From NCBI RefSeq assembly GCF_029428675.1, contig NZ_JAJNEL010000001.1, positions 3,658,001-3,722,000 of the forward strand: a stretch of 64,000 bases of DNA, given 5' to 3'. Positions 53,010 to 62,108 of the stretch are shown here, one piece after another. The notes beneath the pieces are model-generated. The model ran no database searches. It worked only from the letters and a program-made list of their open reading frames with translations, and was not told where the DNA came from. The position numbers and the translations under genes were made by a program. The stretch's first letter is position 1. Each line of letters begins with the position of its first letter. The DNA comes from Streptomyces sp. JH14. Its GTDB lineage: Bacteria; Actinomycetota; Actinomycetes; Streptomycetales; Streptomycetaceae.

Positions 53010-54533
53010 ATGAACCGCACAGCTCGCACGAACGATCGATACTCCCGCACCCGCAGCGGCGGCTTCCACTCGCAGTCCGGCGGCGGTCAGGGAGGCCAGA
53101 GCCGCTACGGAGCCCCGGGCCGCTCCGTCCCGGGTTCCGGTCCGCGCTCCGGTGGCTACGGACGCCGGCCCGCCGCCAAGCAGGGCGAGTTCGCCCTGCC
53201 GAAGACGATCACCCCCGCGCTGCCCGCCGCCGAGGCGTTCGCCGATCTGGATCTGCCCGCACCCCTGCTGGCGGCGCTCGCCGCCGAGGGCGTGACCACG
53301 CCGTTCCCGATCCAGGCGGCCACCCTGCCCAACTCGCTCGCCGGGCGCGACGTGCTCGGCCGCGGCCGCACCGGCTCGGGCAAGACGCTCGCCTTCGGCC
53401 TCGCCCTGCTGGCCCGTACGGCAGGCCGGCGCGCCGACGCCCGACGCCCGCTGGCCCTGGTCCTCGTCCCCACCCGGGAGCTGGCGCAGCAGGTCACCGA
53501 CGCACTCACCCCGTACGCCAAGTCGCTGAAGCTGCGGCTGGCGACCGTCGTCGGCGGCATGTCGATCGGACGGCAGGCAAGTGCGCTGCGTGGCGGCGCC
53601 GAAGTCGTCGTCGCCACACCCGGCCGGCTCAAGGACCTCATCGAGCGTGGCGACGTCCGCCTCGACCGTGTCACCATCACCGTTCTCGACGAGGCCGACC
53701 AGATGGCCGACATGGGCTTCATGCCGCAGGTCACCGAGCTGCTCGACCAGGTGGCGCCCGAGGGCCAGCGGATGCTGTTCTCGGCCACCCTGGACCGTAA
53801 CGTCGACCTGCTGGTCCGCCGCTATCTGCACGACCCGGTGGTCCACTCCGTCGACCCGGCGGCCGGTGCCGTGACGACGATGGAGCACCACGTGCTGTAC
53901 GTCCACGGCGCCGACAAGTACGCCACCACGACGGAGATCGCGGCGCGCGACGGCCGGGTGATCATGTTCCTGGACACCAAGCACGCCGTGGACAAGCTCA
54001 CCGACCACCTCCTCAACAGCGGGGTACGGGCAGCCGCGCTGCACGGCGGCAAGTCGCAGCCGCAGCGCACCCGCACCCTGACCCGGTTCAAGACCGGGCA
54101 CGTCACGGTGCTGGTCGCCACGAACGTCGCGGCCCGCGGCATCCACGTCGACAATCTCGACCTCGTCGTCAATGTGGACCCGCCGAGCGACCACAAGGAC
54201 TACCTGCACCGCGGCGGCCGTACCGCCCGGGCCGGTGAGTCCGGCAGCGTCGTCACACTGGTGCTGCCCAATCAGCGCCGGGAGATGACCCGTCTGATGG
54301 CCGATGCGGGGATCACCCCGAAAATCGCCCAGGTCCGCTCCGGCGAGGCCGAGTTGAGCCGGATCACCGGCGCGCAGGCCCCGTCGGGGGTGCCGGTCAC
54401 GATCTCGGCGCCGGTCACGGAGCGCGCGAAGAGCGGCGGCTCGCCGTCGTCCCGCGCCCGCCGCAGCCGCCCGTCACAGGGCCGCCGCACGTCGTCCGGC
54501 ACGGGCAACGGCGGCTCGCAGCGCCGGTCCTAG
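53010..54533 (+). CDS. DEAD-box ATP-dependent RNA helicase
   Basis: A 507-residue helicase. The N-terminal ~60 residues are Gly/Ser/Arg-rich. Core motifs are GRGRTGSGKT, PTRELAQQ, TPGRL, DEAD, SAT and HRGGRTARAG, all intact. Such helicases unwind structured RNA, often in cold stress, which fits its place 280 bp downstream of cspA. The C-terminus is a basic Ser/Arg tail. The ATG at 53010 follows GAGGAAGGG. Confidence 0.95.
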   Translation: MNRTARTNDRYSRTRSGGFHSQSGGGQGGQSRYGAPGRSVPGSGPRSGGYGRRPAAKQGEFALPKTITPALPAAEAFADLDLPAPLLAALAAEGVTTPFPIQAATLPNSLAGRDVLGRGRTGSGKTLAFGLALLARTAGRRADARRPLALVLVPTRELAQQVTDALTPYAKSLKLRLATVVGGMSIGRQASALRGGAEVVVATPGRLKDLIERGDVRLDRVTITVLDEADQMADMGFMPQVTELLDQVAPEGQRMLFSATLDRNVDLLVRRYLHDPVVHSVDPAAGAVTTMEHHVLYVHGADKYATTTEIAARDGRVIMFLDTKHAVDKLTDHLLNSGVRAAALHGGKSQPQRTRTLTRFKTGHVTVLVATNVAARGIHVDNLDLVVNVDPPSDHKDYLHRGGRTARAGESGSVVTLVLPNQRREMTRLMADAGITPKIAQVRSGEAELSRITGAQAPSGVPVTISAPVTERAKSGGSPSSRARRSRPSQGRRTSSGTGNGGSQRRS

Positions 54534-54540
54534 GGCCTCT

Positions 54541-54631
54541 CGTTCGGATCATGCTGGGCTCGCGCCTGATCCGGACGAAAGACCCCAGCTCATTGATCCC
54601 GGGACGTCCCGCCCGTGCGGCGGGGCGTCCC
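54541..54631. terminator. Two hairpins between convergent genes
   Basis: CGTTCGGATCA (54541-54551) pairs with TGATCCGGACG (54567-54577) with one G-U pair. GGGACGTCCCGCC (54601-54613) pairs with GGCGGGGCGTCCC (54619-54631) with one G-U pair. Together they probably terminate the helicase and the crcB operon from both sides. Confidence 0.65.
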
Positions 54632-54639
54632 GAACGGTC

Positions 54640-55014
54640 CTACGCCCAGAGCGCATCGGCGAGCGAGACCCCTGCGAACACCGCGGCCAGCGCCGCCACC
54701 ACGCTCCCCACGACATTGGCCGCCGCGTACAGTTTCGCCCCGCCCTCGGCCAGTCGCAGCGTCTCGTAGCTGAACGTCGAGTAGGTCGTCAGCGCCCCGC
54801 ACAGCCCCGTCCCCACGAGCAGTTGCACCTGTGACGACGCGGCGCCTGCCGCCACCGCGCCGGTCAGCAGACCGAGCACCAGGGAGCCGGCCGTGTTCAC
54901 CACGAAGGTCCCCCACGGGAAGACCGTGTCGTGCCGGGACTGGACCGCCCGGTCGGTCAAGTAGCGCAGCGGTGCGCCGACGGAAGCGCCGACGATCACG
55001 AGCAGCCAGTTCAC
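54640..55014 (-). CDS. crcB: Fluoride channel CrcB/FluC, subunit 2
   Basis: A 124-residue Fluc channel protein with four membrane helices. [23 protein letters not shown] and [10 protein letters not shown] are the family signatures; the TTYSTFS stretch lines the pore. Dual-topology or paired subunits export fluoride. GTG start overlaps the DUF190 stop (GTGA). It is the last gene of the operon crcB-DUF190-crcB. Confidence 0.95.
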   Translation of the reverse strand: MNWLLVIVGASVGAPLRYLTDRAVQSRHDTVFPWGTFVVNTAGSLVLGLLTGAVAAGAASSQVQLLVGTGLCGALTTYSTFSYETLRLAEGGAKLYAAANVVGSVVAALAAVFAGVSLADALWA

Positions 55015-55385
55015 GGGCCCTCCTCCCGGCCGTGGCGGCGGATGACCTCGCAGGCGTCCAGCACGGCCACGCCTTCCCCGATCAGCTCGTCGACGAGCGG
55101 AAGGAACGCGCGGACGCGCTCCTCGGTGTCCACGATCACGACGGCCACCGGCAGGTCCTCGCTCAGTGACAGCAGCCGCTGGGTGTGGATCATCGACGAG
55201 GCGCCGAAGCCCTCGATGCCCCGGAACACGCTGGCACCCGCCAGCCCCGCCCGGTGCGCCCGGTGCACGATCTCCGAGTAGAGGGGCCGGTGGTGCCAGC
55301 TGTCGGACTCCCCGACGAGGACCGTCAGCCGCAGGGCCCGTTCGGCCGCCCCGGCCCCCTCGGTCCCGCTGGTCTCCTGCGTCAT
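55011..55385 (-). CDS. DUF190-domain protein between two crcB genes
   Basis: A 124-residue cytoplasmic protein of the DUF190 family, which has a P-II-like ferredoxin fold ([50 protein letters not shown] in separate stretches). The family is often found with crcB and may regulate the fluoride channel. It overlaps the crcB genes on both sides by four bases, so the three are translated together. The ATG at 55385 is the start. Confidence 0.9.
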   Translation of the reverse strand: MTQETSGTEGAGAAERALRLTVLVGESDSWHHRPLYSEIVHRAHRAGLAGASVFRGIEGFGASSMIHTQRLLSLSEDLPVAVVIVDTEERVRAFLPLVDELIGEGVAVLDACEVIRRHGREEGP

Positions 55386-55909
55386 GGCCGCCTCCACGCC
55401 AGTACGCGGCGCGTCAGCCACACCGCACTCCACACCGCGGTGAGCGCCGCGAGCAGGGTCAGTCCGAGATAGGCGACACCTGCACGGGCCCGGCCGCTGT
55501 CCACGAGCCGCTCGATCTCCACCGCGTACGTGGAGAACGTGGTGAACCCGCCCAGCACCCCCGTACCGAAGAACGGCCGCACCAGCCGGTGCGCCGCCCA
55601 GACGTCGCTGATCACCACCATGAAGACGCCGATCACCGCACACCCGACGACGTTCACCAGCAGCGTCGTCCACGGGAAACCGCCCGGCGCGGTCGTCCAG
55701 AGCAGCGAGGCCCCGTAGCGGCCGCACGCTCCGATCGCACCGCCGAGGGCGACGGCCGCGACGACCGGCCACTGCCGGCCGGACCGGGCGCCCAGTCGTG
55801 CGGGCACGGACATGGCGGCCTCGGCGTCGTCGGGGTCATCCGGCACGGAGGAGTCCGGGGATCCCGTCGATGCCGGGAACACCCGGGGCTGCTGCGCTCC
55901 CGTGGACAT
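55382..55909 (-). CDS. crcB: Fluoride channel CrcB/FluC, subunit 1
   Basis: A 175-residue Fluc subunit. After a ~45-residue Ala/Asp/Ser-rich extension come four membrane helices with [26 protein letters not shown] and [10 protein letters not shown]. The long N-terminal extension is unlike its partner. With the second crcB it probably forms a heterodimeric channel. I looked for a fluoride riboswitch in the 150 bp upstream and did not find the conserved elements. Confidence 0.93.
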   Translation of the reverse strand: MSTGAQQPRVFPASTGSPDSSVPDDPDDAEAAMSVPARLGARSGRQWPVVAAVALGGAIGACGRYGASLLWTTAPGGFPWTTLLVNVVGCAVIGVFMVVISDVWAAHRLVRPFFGTGVLGGFTTFSTYAVEIERLVDSGRARAGVAYLGLTLLAALTAVWSAVWLTRRVLAWRRP

Positions 55910-56110
55910 GCGTCTCCTACCTGCTGGGTGCCCGCGAGCGGGCACGCTCGGCCGCAAGTAGGGACCGTTGGCGGCGCTGCTGCCGCGGTTCGGGTACGGC
56001 GGGCCCCACCGCCGCGCAGCAACCGTCACCCGCACGGCCCCTGCTCGCACCAGACTATCGCCCGTGTGTGCGCCGTGCCTGGCGCGAGGGACGACCGGCG
56101 CCCGGCCGGC

Positions 56111-57763
56111 TCAGCACCGGCCCGGCCGCGCATACAGCGTGACCCGGCCGCCCTTGACCTGCACCCGCCGGCATACGACGAACTCCTGGCGCAGGACGTC
56201 CCGCTTGACCACTTCGCCGGGGAACGCGTCCTCCGGCTGCCCCGGCGGATCGCTGAGCGCCACGATCCGGTCGAACCCGCGCAGCCGGGCCCGGATCCGG
56301 CCGGCCGAATCCTCCGTGCCTTCGAGGGTGTTGCCGGCGGTCGGGCTCCGCCGCAGCGCCAGATCGGTCAGGCCCCGGAAGTCGTCCGGGTAGGAGAGGG
56401 CCCACTCCCTCCGCCGCGACGGCATGAAGAGCACGCCGGCGCCGTCCGGCGCCATGGCACGGACCTGGGCGGCGATGGCGGTGACGTCGTCCTTACGGCT
56501 GTCGGGAGTGCGCATCTGGAGCGTCACCGGGAGGAGAGCGGCGACCACACCGACCGCCGCGACACCGGACACCGTGGCACGCCGCCAGGGTGTCGCCGTC
56601 CGGGCGGTCCGTCCGGCGGCCTCCCACAGCCGGTCCGCCGCGAGGCCGATGAGCAGGGCCAGCCCGACGTGGGAGTAGAGGACATAGCGGTCCAGGTACA
56701 CGGGGTCGTGGAGCGAGGCGAGCAGCAGCGCGGCCGGGGGCACGATCAGCAGCGGCAGAGCCAGCCGGACCAGGCGAAGGCCGCCCGCCCGCGCCGCCGC
56801 CCCCGCCGGCTTCGTCACGTACACCGCGCAGAGGACGCCGATCAGTGTCACGGCCGCGACCACGAGCCATTCGGCCGGACGCGGCCACCCGATCCAGGAG
56901 ACCTGCCCCGACTGCCCCGCGGAGCGCACGGCCAGCGGGGCGACCGCGGCGACCGACACCCCTGCCGCCACCGCCCAGGACCGCAGCAGCGGACGCGGCA
57001 GCCGTGAGAGATACAGCGTCAGACCGTGGGCGGGCAGGGCGAGAAGCGCGAACTCGTGCAGCCATCCGGCGACGATGACGGTGAGTGCGTAGGCGGTCCA
57101 GCGCCCGCGCGAGGAATCGTCGAGGGCGCCGGCGAACAGATGGGTGGAGAGGGCGACGAGCGCGCAGACCAGCGCGTAAGAGCGGCCCTCCTGCGCGTAC
57201 ATCTGGACCACAGGGATGAGGGCGAAGGCGAGACCGCCGATGCATCCGGCGCGGGGGCCCGCGAGGCGGCTCCCGGTCCGTGCGACCAGAAATGCGGACA
57301 CGGACGTCGCGAGCACCGACGGGAGCCGGAGCGTCACCAGACTGTCGCCTCCGACGGCGAACATCGCGTGCATGAAGAAGTAGTAGAGGCCGTGCACCGC
57401 GTCGGTATTGCCGAGCAGTTGCCATAATTCGTCGGGGCTTCGGTGCGCCACCTGGTAGGTCACCGACTCGTCGCGCCACATGGAGTTTTCGCGACGGACT
57501 CCCCAGAGGCCCATCAGCAGTGCCGTCAGCGCGGACAGCAATCCGGCCGGGTAAGCGAACGGCGGTGCGGGATCCCGTTCCGGGCGGGGTCCGGAACATT
57601 CTTCGGGACGGGGCGTCGCGCTCAGAACCGCCGGATTCTGCGGATGGTCGATGGCGTGCTCCGATTCAGCGGCGAACGGGTGCAACGGGCCCGGGTCTCC
57701 GCCGGGCAGCGTACCCAGAAGCCCGGAACTCCGGGAAGAGCCGGCCGTGCTCCCGTGTGACAC
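56111..57763 (-). CDS. GT39-like membrane glycosyltransferase
   Basis: A protein of about 550 residues with around 10-12 membrane segments and a Pro/Ser-rich N-terminal ~80 residues. The first loop carries MWRDESVTY, the acidic motif of the GT39/ArnT/PMT class, and HGLYYFFMHAMF is typical of the second loop. It would transfer a sugar from a polyprenyl-phosphate to a protein or lipid outside the membrane. GTG at 57763 is a tentative start. It is divergent from the mannosyl-phosphate synthase gene, which could supply its donor. Confidence 0.82.
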   Translation of the reverse strand: MSHGSTAGSSRSSGLLGTLPGGDPGPLHPFAAESEHAIDHPQNPAVLSATPRPEECSGPRPERDPAPPFAYPAGLLSALTALLMGLWGVRRENSMWRDESVTYQVAHRSPDELWQLLGNTDAVHGLYYFFMHAMFAVGGDSLVTLRLPSVLATSVSAFLVARTGSRLAGPRAGCIGGLAFALIPVVQMYAQEGRSYALVCALVALSTHLFAGALDDSSRGRWTAYALTVIVAGWLHEFALLALPAHGLTLYLSRLPRPLLRSWAVAAGVSVAAVAPLAVRSAGQSGQVSWIGWPRPAEWLVVAAVTLIGVLCAVYVTKPAGAAARAGGLRLVRLALPLLIVPPAALLLASLHDPVYLDRYVLYSHVGLALLIGLAADRLWEAAGRTARTATPWRRATVSGVAAVGVVAALLPVTLQMRTPDSRKDDVTAIAAQVRAMAPDGAGVLFMPSRRREWALSYPDDFRGLTDLALRRSPTAGNTLEGTEDSAGRIRARLRGFDRIVALSDPPGQPEDAFPGEVVKRDVLRQEFVVCRRVQVKGGRVTLYARPGRC

Positions 57764-57973
57764 GCGCGGAATCGGGACCGGTCCTTTCCTCGTTTCCTCC
57801 CCGTGCAAAAGGTGTCGCGTCGCGTAGGGGCGGGTGCGGGTTTTTCTCCGGTGCCGAGGCCTGCGCGGATCGCTGTACGGAGAGCCCGGTGAGGCGCTGT
57901 TCCCGGGTGTTAGGCTCGCGCGGATCAAGAGCGTGGATCATCAGCAAACGCCTGAGAGCGCAAGGGAACGGTC

Positions 57974-58711
57974 GTGGAGAAGACTTCCCCGAAGATCGTG
58001 GTGGTCGTCCCCACCTACAACGAGCGGACGAACCTGCCCGTCCTCGTCGATCTGCTCATGGACCTGCACGTGCCGAACCTGCATGTTCTCGTCGTCGACG
58101 ACAATTCGCCCGACGGTACGGGGGATGTCGCGGACCGGCTCGCAGGCGGGACCTCGGGCACGGTCGGCGTTCTGCACCGGAGCGAGAAGAACGGGCTGGG
58201 CCGTGCGTATGTCGCCGGTATGACGCGCGCGCTGCAAAAAGAAGCGGACGTGGTCATTCAGATGGACGCCGACCTCTCCCACCCGGCTTCGGTGGTCCCG
58301 CTCATGGTCGAGAGACTTTTCGCCGACGACGCCGCCGTCGTGATCGGCTCCCGCTATGTGAAAGGCGGTTCGCTCGCCACCGAGTGGCCGTGGCACCGCA
58401 AGGCGCTCTCCGCCTGGGCGAATTTCTACGTCAACGCGATTCTGCGGCTGCGTGTGAAGGACGCCACGGCCGGTTTCAAGGCATGGCGGGCGGACACCCT
58501 GAAAGCGATCGATCTGCCGTCCGTCCGAAGCAACGGGTATTCCTTCCAGGTGGAGATGAACCACCGGACGGTCAGGCGCGGACTGAAGATCGTCGAAGTG
58601 CCGATCAGATTCGAGGAGCGGGTGAACGGCGAATCGAAGTTGGGGCTGCGCGTGCAGATCGAATCGGCGATCACACCGTGGAAGCTGCTGTTCGGCAAGG
58701 AACGCGACTGA
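57974..58711 (+). CDS. Polyprenol monophosphomannose synthase (Dpm1/Ppm1-like)
   Basis: A 245-residue GT2 enzyme. VPTYNERTNLPVLVD and DDNSPDGTGDVA bind GDP-mannose, DADLSHP carries the DxD motif, and GSRYVKGGS is diagnostic for Dpm1-type synthases. It makes polyprenyl-phosphate mannose on the cytoplasmic face, the donor for GT39-type mannosyltransferases; one is encoded divergently to the left. GTG start with AAGGGA upstream. It lacks the membrane domain of some actinobacterial Ppm1 proteins. Confidence 0.92.
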   Translation: MEKTSPKIVVVVPTYNERTNLPVLVDLLMDLHVPNLHVLVVDDNSPDGTGDVADRLAGGTSGTVGVLHRSEKNGLGRAYVAGMTRALQKEADVVIQMDADLSHPASVVPLMVERLFADDAAVVIGSRYVKGGSLATEWPWHRKALSAWANFYVNAILRLRVKDATAGFKAWRADTLKAIDLPSVRSNGYSFQVEMNHRTVRRGLKIVEVPIRFEERVNGESKLGLRVQIESAITPWKLLFGKERD

Positions 58712-58801
58712 CGTCTCGTCAGGCGTGCGGGGGGCAGCCCCACCGGAGGCCGTGGTGCCTGCCGGATGGGATGGGGACTTCCGTTCAACAACCCTTGCCC
58801 C

Positions 58802-60319
58802 ATGACCACTTACAGCAATCGGCCCCTGCTTCTCGCCCTGTCCGTGACCGTCGTCGCCACGTCACTCGCCGCCGTCGCGGTCCCTGCCGCCCTCGCCGTA
58901 CCGGCGAACTCCGCCACCGCTGTCCCCACCCTCACGTGGCGGTCGTGCGCCCAGCCCGGCGGCCCTGCCGGGCAGGAGTGCGCCGATCTGCCCGTACCGC
59001 TCGACTACGCCGACCCAGACGGCCCGCAGCTCACCGTCGCCGTCTCCCGTGTGCGCAGCGACCGGCCCGGCGCGCGACGCGGCACGCTGATCGTCATCCC
59101 CGGCGGGCCGGGCAGCGCCGGGGTGCAGCGGCTGACGCAGAAGGGGGCGGCGCTGCAGAAGGAGCTGGCGGGGGCGTACGACCTGGTGGGCCTCGATCCG
59201 CGCGGCATCGGCGGCAGTACGAGGGCGAACTGCGGTCTCGACGAGGAGGACCGGTACATGACGACCCTGCGTTCCTGGCCGGCGCCGGACGGCGACATCA
59301 CGGAGAACGTCGCCCGGTCCCGCCGCACCGCCGAGGCCTGCGCCCGCAACGGCGGAGCCGTGCTGCGCAGCTTCAGCACGGCGAACGAGGTGCGCGACAT
59401 CGACCGCTTCCGGCAGGCGCTGGGCGAGGAGAAACTGTCGGCGTGGGGCGTCTCGTACGGTACGTACGTGGGCGCCGTGTACGCGCAGAAGTATCCGCGG
59501 CACACGGACCGTTGGGTGCTGGACAGCAGCGGTGACCCCGATCCGTCCCGGCTCGAGCGCGGCTGGCTGGCCAACATGGCGCAGGCGGCGGACGACCGCT
59601 TCCCGGACTTCGCGGCCTGGGCCTCGGATCCGGCGCGGGAGGCCGAGGGGCTCCGCCTGGCCCGACGGCCGCAGGACGTACGGCCGTTGATCCTCTCGCT
59701 GGCGGCGGAGCTGGACCGCCGACCGAGGGAGACGACCACGGCGGGCATCGCGCTGACCGGCAACCGGCTGCGGCAGGCGCTGCAGAGCGCCCTCTACAGC
59801 GACGCCTCGTTCGAGCAGCTGTCCGGGCTCGTCGTGGCGGCCCAGGACCCGGCCGTGACACCGGTCCTCCCGCCGGAGCTCGCATACCCGCTGCCGGACC
59901 AGGACGCCGCGGTCATGGTCGCCGTCATCTGCAACGACGTGCGGTGGCCGGCGTCCGTCGCCTCGTACCGGAGGGCGGTGGCCGCCGACCGGGTGGATCA
60001 CCCGTTGACGGCCGGGATGCCGGCGAACATCACACCCTGCGCGTTCTGGAAGAACGGGCCCGTCGAGAAGCCGGCCAGGATCACCGCCGAGGGCCCGTCC
60101 GACATCCTGATGATCCAGAACCTCCGGGACCCCGCGACCCCGTACTTCGGGGCGCTGAAGATGCGCGAGGCCCTGGGCGGCCGTGCGCGGCTCGTCACGG
60201 TCGGCCACGGCGGGCACGGCGTCTACCTGGGCAACGGCAACGCGTGCGGCACCGGCAAGGTCACCACGTTCCTGACCACGGGGGTACGCCCGGACCGGGA
60301 CACGTTCTGCGCGGACTGA
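58802..60319 (+). CDS. Secreted alpha/beta hydrolase, TAP-like tripeptidyl aminopeptidase
   Basis: A 505-residue protein with a signal peptide (hydrophobic stretch at residues ~8-32 ending AALA/VPA), then an S33-type hydrolase. IPGGPGSAG forms the oxyanion loop, GVSYGTYVG holds the nucleophile serine, and NLRDPATPY and GHGGHG supply Asp and His in the TAP C-terminal domain. It is predicted to release N-terminal tripeptides outside the cell. No Shine-Dalgarno is evident; an ATG 12 codons upstream is an alternative. Confidence 0.92.
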   Translation: MTTYSNRPLLLALSVTVVATSLAAVAVPAALAVPANSATAVPTLTWRSCAQPGGPAGQECADLPVPLDYADPDGPQLTVAVSRVRSDRPGARRGTLIVIPGGPGSAGVQRLTQKGAALQKELAGAYDLVGLDPRGIGGSTRANCGLDEEDRYMTTLRSWPAPDGDITENVARSRRTAEACARNGGAVLRSFSTANEVRDIDRFRQALGEEKLSAWGVSYGTYVGAVYAQKYPRHTDRWVLDSSGDPDPSRLERGWLANMAQAADDRFPDFAAWASDPAREAEGLRLARRPQDVRPLILSLAAELDRRPRETTTAGIALTGNRLRQALQSALYSDASFEQLSGLVVAAQDPAVTPVLPPELAYPLPDQDAAVMVAVICNDVRWPASVASYRRAVAADRVDHPLTAGMPANITPCAFWKNGPVEKPARITAEGPSDILMIQNLRDPATPYFGALKMREALGGRARLVTVGHGGHGVYLGNGNACGTGKVTTFLTTGVRPDRDTFCAD

Positions 60320-60353
60320 CCGGGCGCGGGCCGAGCATGGTGCGGACGGGGCC

Positions 60354-60980
60354 CTACGCCTTCAGCAGGGAGAGGACTTCCTCGTCAGGCGTCTGGGAGA
60401 AGTCCCGGTACCACTCGCCGACGGCCGAGAACAGCACCGGCGTGGACAGGCAGACCAGCTCGTCCACCTGCGTACGCAGGTGGGCGACGGTGTCTGCGGG
60501 CGCCACCGGAACGGCCAGCACCACGCGGGCGGCGCCCTGCGCCCGTACGACCTGGCAGGCGGCCGCGGCCGTGGCGCCGGTCGCGATGCCGTCGTCGACC
60601 ACGATCGCGGTACGGCCGTCGAGCGGCAGCCGGGGCCGGTCCTCGCGGAACCGCCGCGCCTGTCGTTCGAGCTCCGCCTGCTCGGTGCGTTCGACGGTGG
60701 CGATGTCCTCGGGCCCGATCCCTCCGCGCCGGACGACGTCGTCGTTGATCACCCGCACCCCGCCCTCCCCGATGGCACCGAAGGCCAGCTCGCGGTGGTA
60801 CGGCACGCCCAGCTTGCGGACCACGATCACATCGAGAGGGGCACCGAGTGCCGCGGCAACCGCCGCGGCGACGGGAACCCCACCGCGCGGCAGCCCCAGC
60901 ACGACGGGTTTCTCCTCCGCCAGATGCCGCAGCGCCTCGCCAAGGCGCCGCCCCGCATCCACGCGATCGGCGAACAACAC
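60354..60980 (-). CDS. Phosphoribosyltransferase-family protein
   Basis: A 208-residue PRTase-fold protein. The PRPP loop is AIVVDDGIATGATAAA near residue 130, and GLPRGGVPVA begins the fold. Small PRTases of this group occur across actinobacteria and have not been tied to a single nucleobase. GTG start preceded by GGGGG. It is divergent from the HAD gene. Confidence 0.92.
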   Translation of the reverse strand: MLFADRVDAGRRLGEALRHLAEEKPVVLGLPRGGVPVAAAVAAALGAPLDVIVVRKLGVPYHRELAFGAIGEGGVRVINDDVVRRGGIGPEDIATVERTEQAELERQARRFREDRPRLPLDGRTAIVVDDGIATGATAAAACQVVRAQGAARVVLAVPVAPADTVAHLRTQVDELVCLSTPVLFSAVGEWYRDFSQTPDEEVLSLLKA

Positions 60981-61082
60981 GGTGGTTCACCCCCGAACCA
61001 GGGGAGACAGTGACCACGTACGTATCCACTTCGAACGCAACCCCATGTGCGGCGGTCCCGCAAGTCGGCGACAGTCGACCTT

Positions 61083-61871
61083 GTGGAACGAATCGGAGCG
61101 GTCCTGATCGACATCGACGGCGTGCTCACCGTGGACTGGCAGCCGCTGCCCGGCGCGGTGGCGGCCATGGAGCGGCTGCGTGCCGCCGGGCTCCCGCTGG
61201 CCCTGGTCACCAACACCACCTCCCGCACCCGCGCCGAGATGGCTGCGAAGCTGGCCGGGGCGGGTTTCCCCGTCGGCCAGGACGACATCCTCACCGCACC
61301 GGCGGTCACCGCCGCGTATCTGCGCGAACACTGCCCCGGCGCCCGGTGCGCGCTGCTCAACAGCGGCGATGTCGGGGAGGACCTGGCGGGTGTGACCCTC
61401 GTCGATCCAGCGGACGAGGGTGCTCCGGTGGATGTGGTCGTCCTGGGCGGCGCGGGAGAGGCATTCGGTTACGCGGCCCTCAACGCGGTCTTCCGCCACC
61501 TCCAGGGCGGCGCCCGGCTGATCGCCATGCACCGGAACCTGTACTGGCGTACGGCGCAGGGTCTCGACCTCGACACGGGGGCCTTCCTGCCGGGGCTGGA
61601 ACGGGCGGCGCGGGTCGAGGCGGTGGTCACCGGCAAGCCCGCCGAGGCGTTCTACGCCACCGCACTGGCCCATCTCGGCGCCGGCGCGTCCGGAACGCTG
61701 ATGGTGGGTGACGACATCGAGACCGACGTACTGGCGGCGCAGCGCTTCGGGATCACCGGCGTACTGGTCAGGACCGGCAAATACCTGCCGGAGACGCACA
61801 GGTCCGCCTCCGGCACCCCGGATCACGTCCTCGACTCCTTCGCGGACCTGCCGACGCTGCTGGGGAAGTGA
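61083..61871 (+). CDS. HAD-IIA family phosphatase
   Basis: A 262-residue haloacid-dehalogenase-type hydrolase. LIDIDGVLTVDW is motif I with the nucleophile Asp, NTTSRTRAEM motif II, GKPAEAFY the lysine motif and MVGDDIETDV motif IV. NagD-like enzymes dephosphorylate nucleotides or sugars. GTG at 61083 is the tentative start; GTG at 61047 is possible. Confidence 0.9.
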   Translation: MERIGAVLIDIDGVLTVDWQPLPGAVAAMERLRAAGLPLALVTNTTSRTRAEMAAKLAGAGFPVGQDDILTAPAVTAAYLREHCPGARCALLNSGDVGEDLAGVTLVDPADEGAPVDVVVLGGAGEAFGYAALNAVFRHLQGGARLIAMHRNLYWRTAQGLDLDTGAFLPGLERAARVEAVVTGKPAEAFYATALAHLGAGASGTLMVGDDIETDVLAAQRFGITGVLVRTGKYLPETHRSASGTPDHVLDSFADLPTLLGK

Positions 61872-62108
61872 CCCGGCGCCCCTCGCGGGCGTACGCCACC
61901 GCGGCGGACGCCGGGCCCGTCCCGCACCCGGCGTCCGTACAGGCGCGCCCGCCGGGCCCCGCCGGGGCCCTCTCCCGCGACCGTCCGGGGGACCCGTCCG
62001 CCGCGCCGGGACCGTCCGCCCCGTGTGCCGCCCCCCTGGGCAATAGCCTCAAATCACACTTTTCGGGCCCAGTACACCCGCGAGCCGCACACCACCGGTG
62101 GAGTCCGC

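Noticed and set aside
55910..56060. Fluoride riboswitch upstream of the crcB operon
   Set aside because: I looked for the conserved GGNGATG and GTTCGCC-type elements and the AACCGC pseudoknot strand; only a lone AACCGC appears, so the class is not supported.
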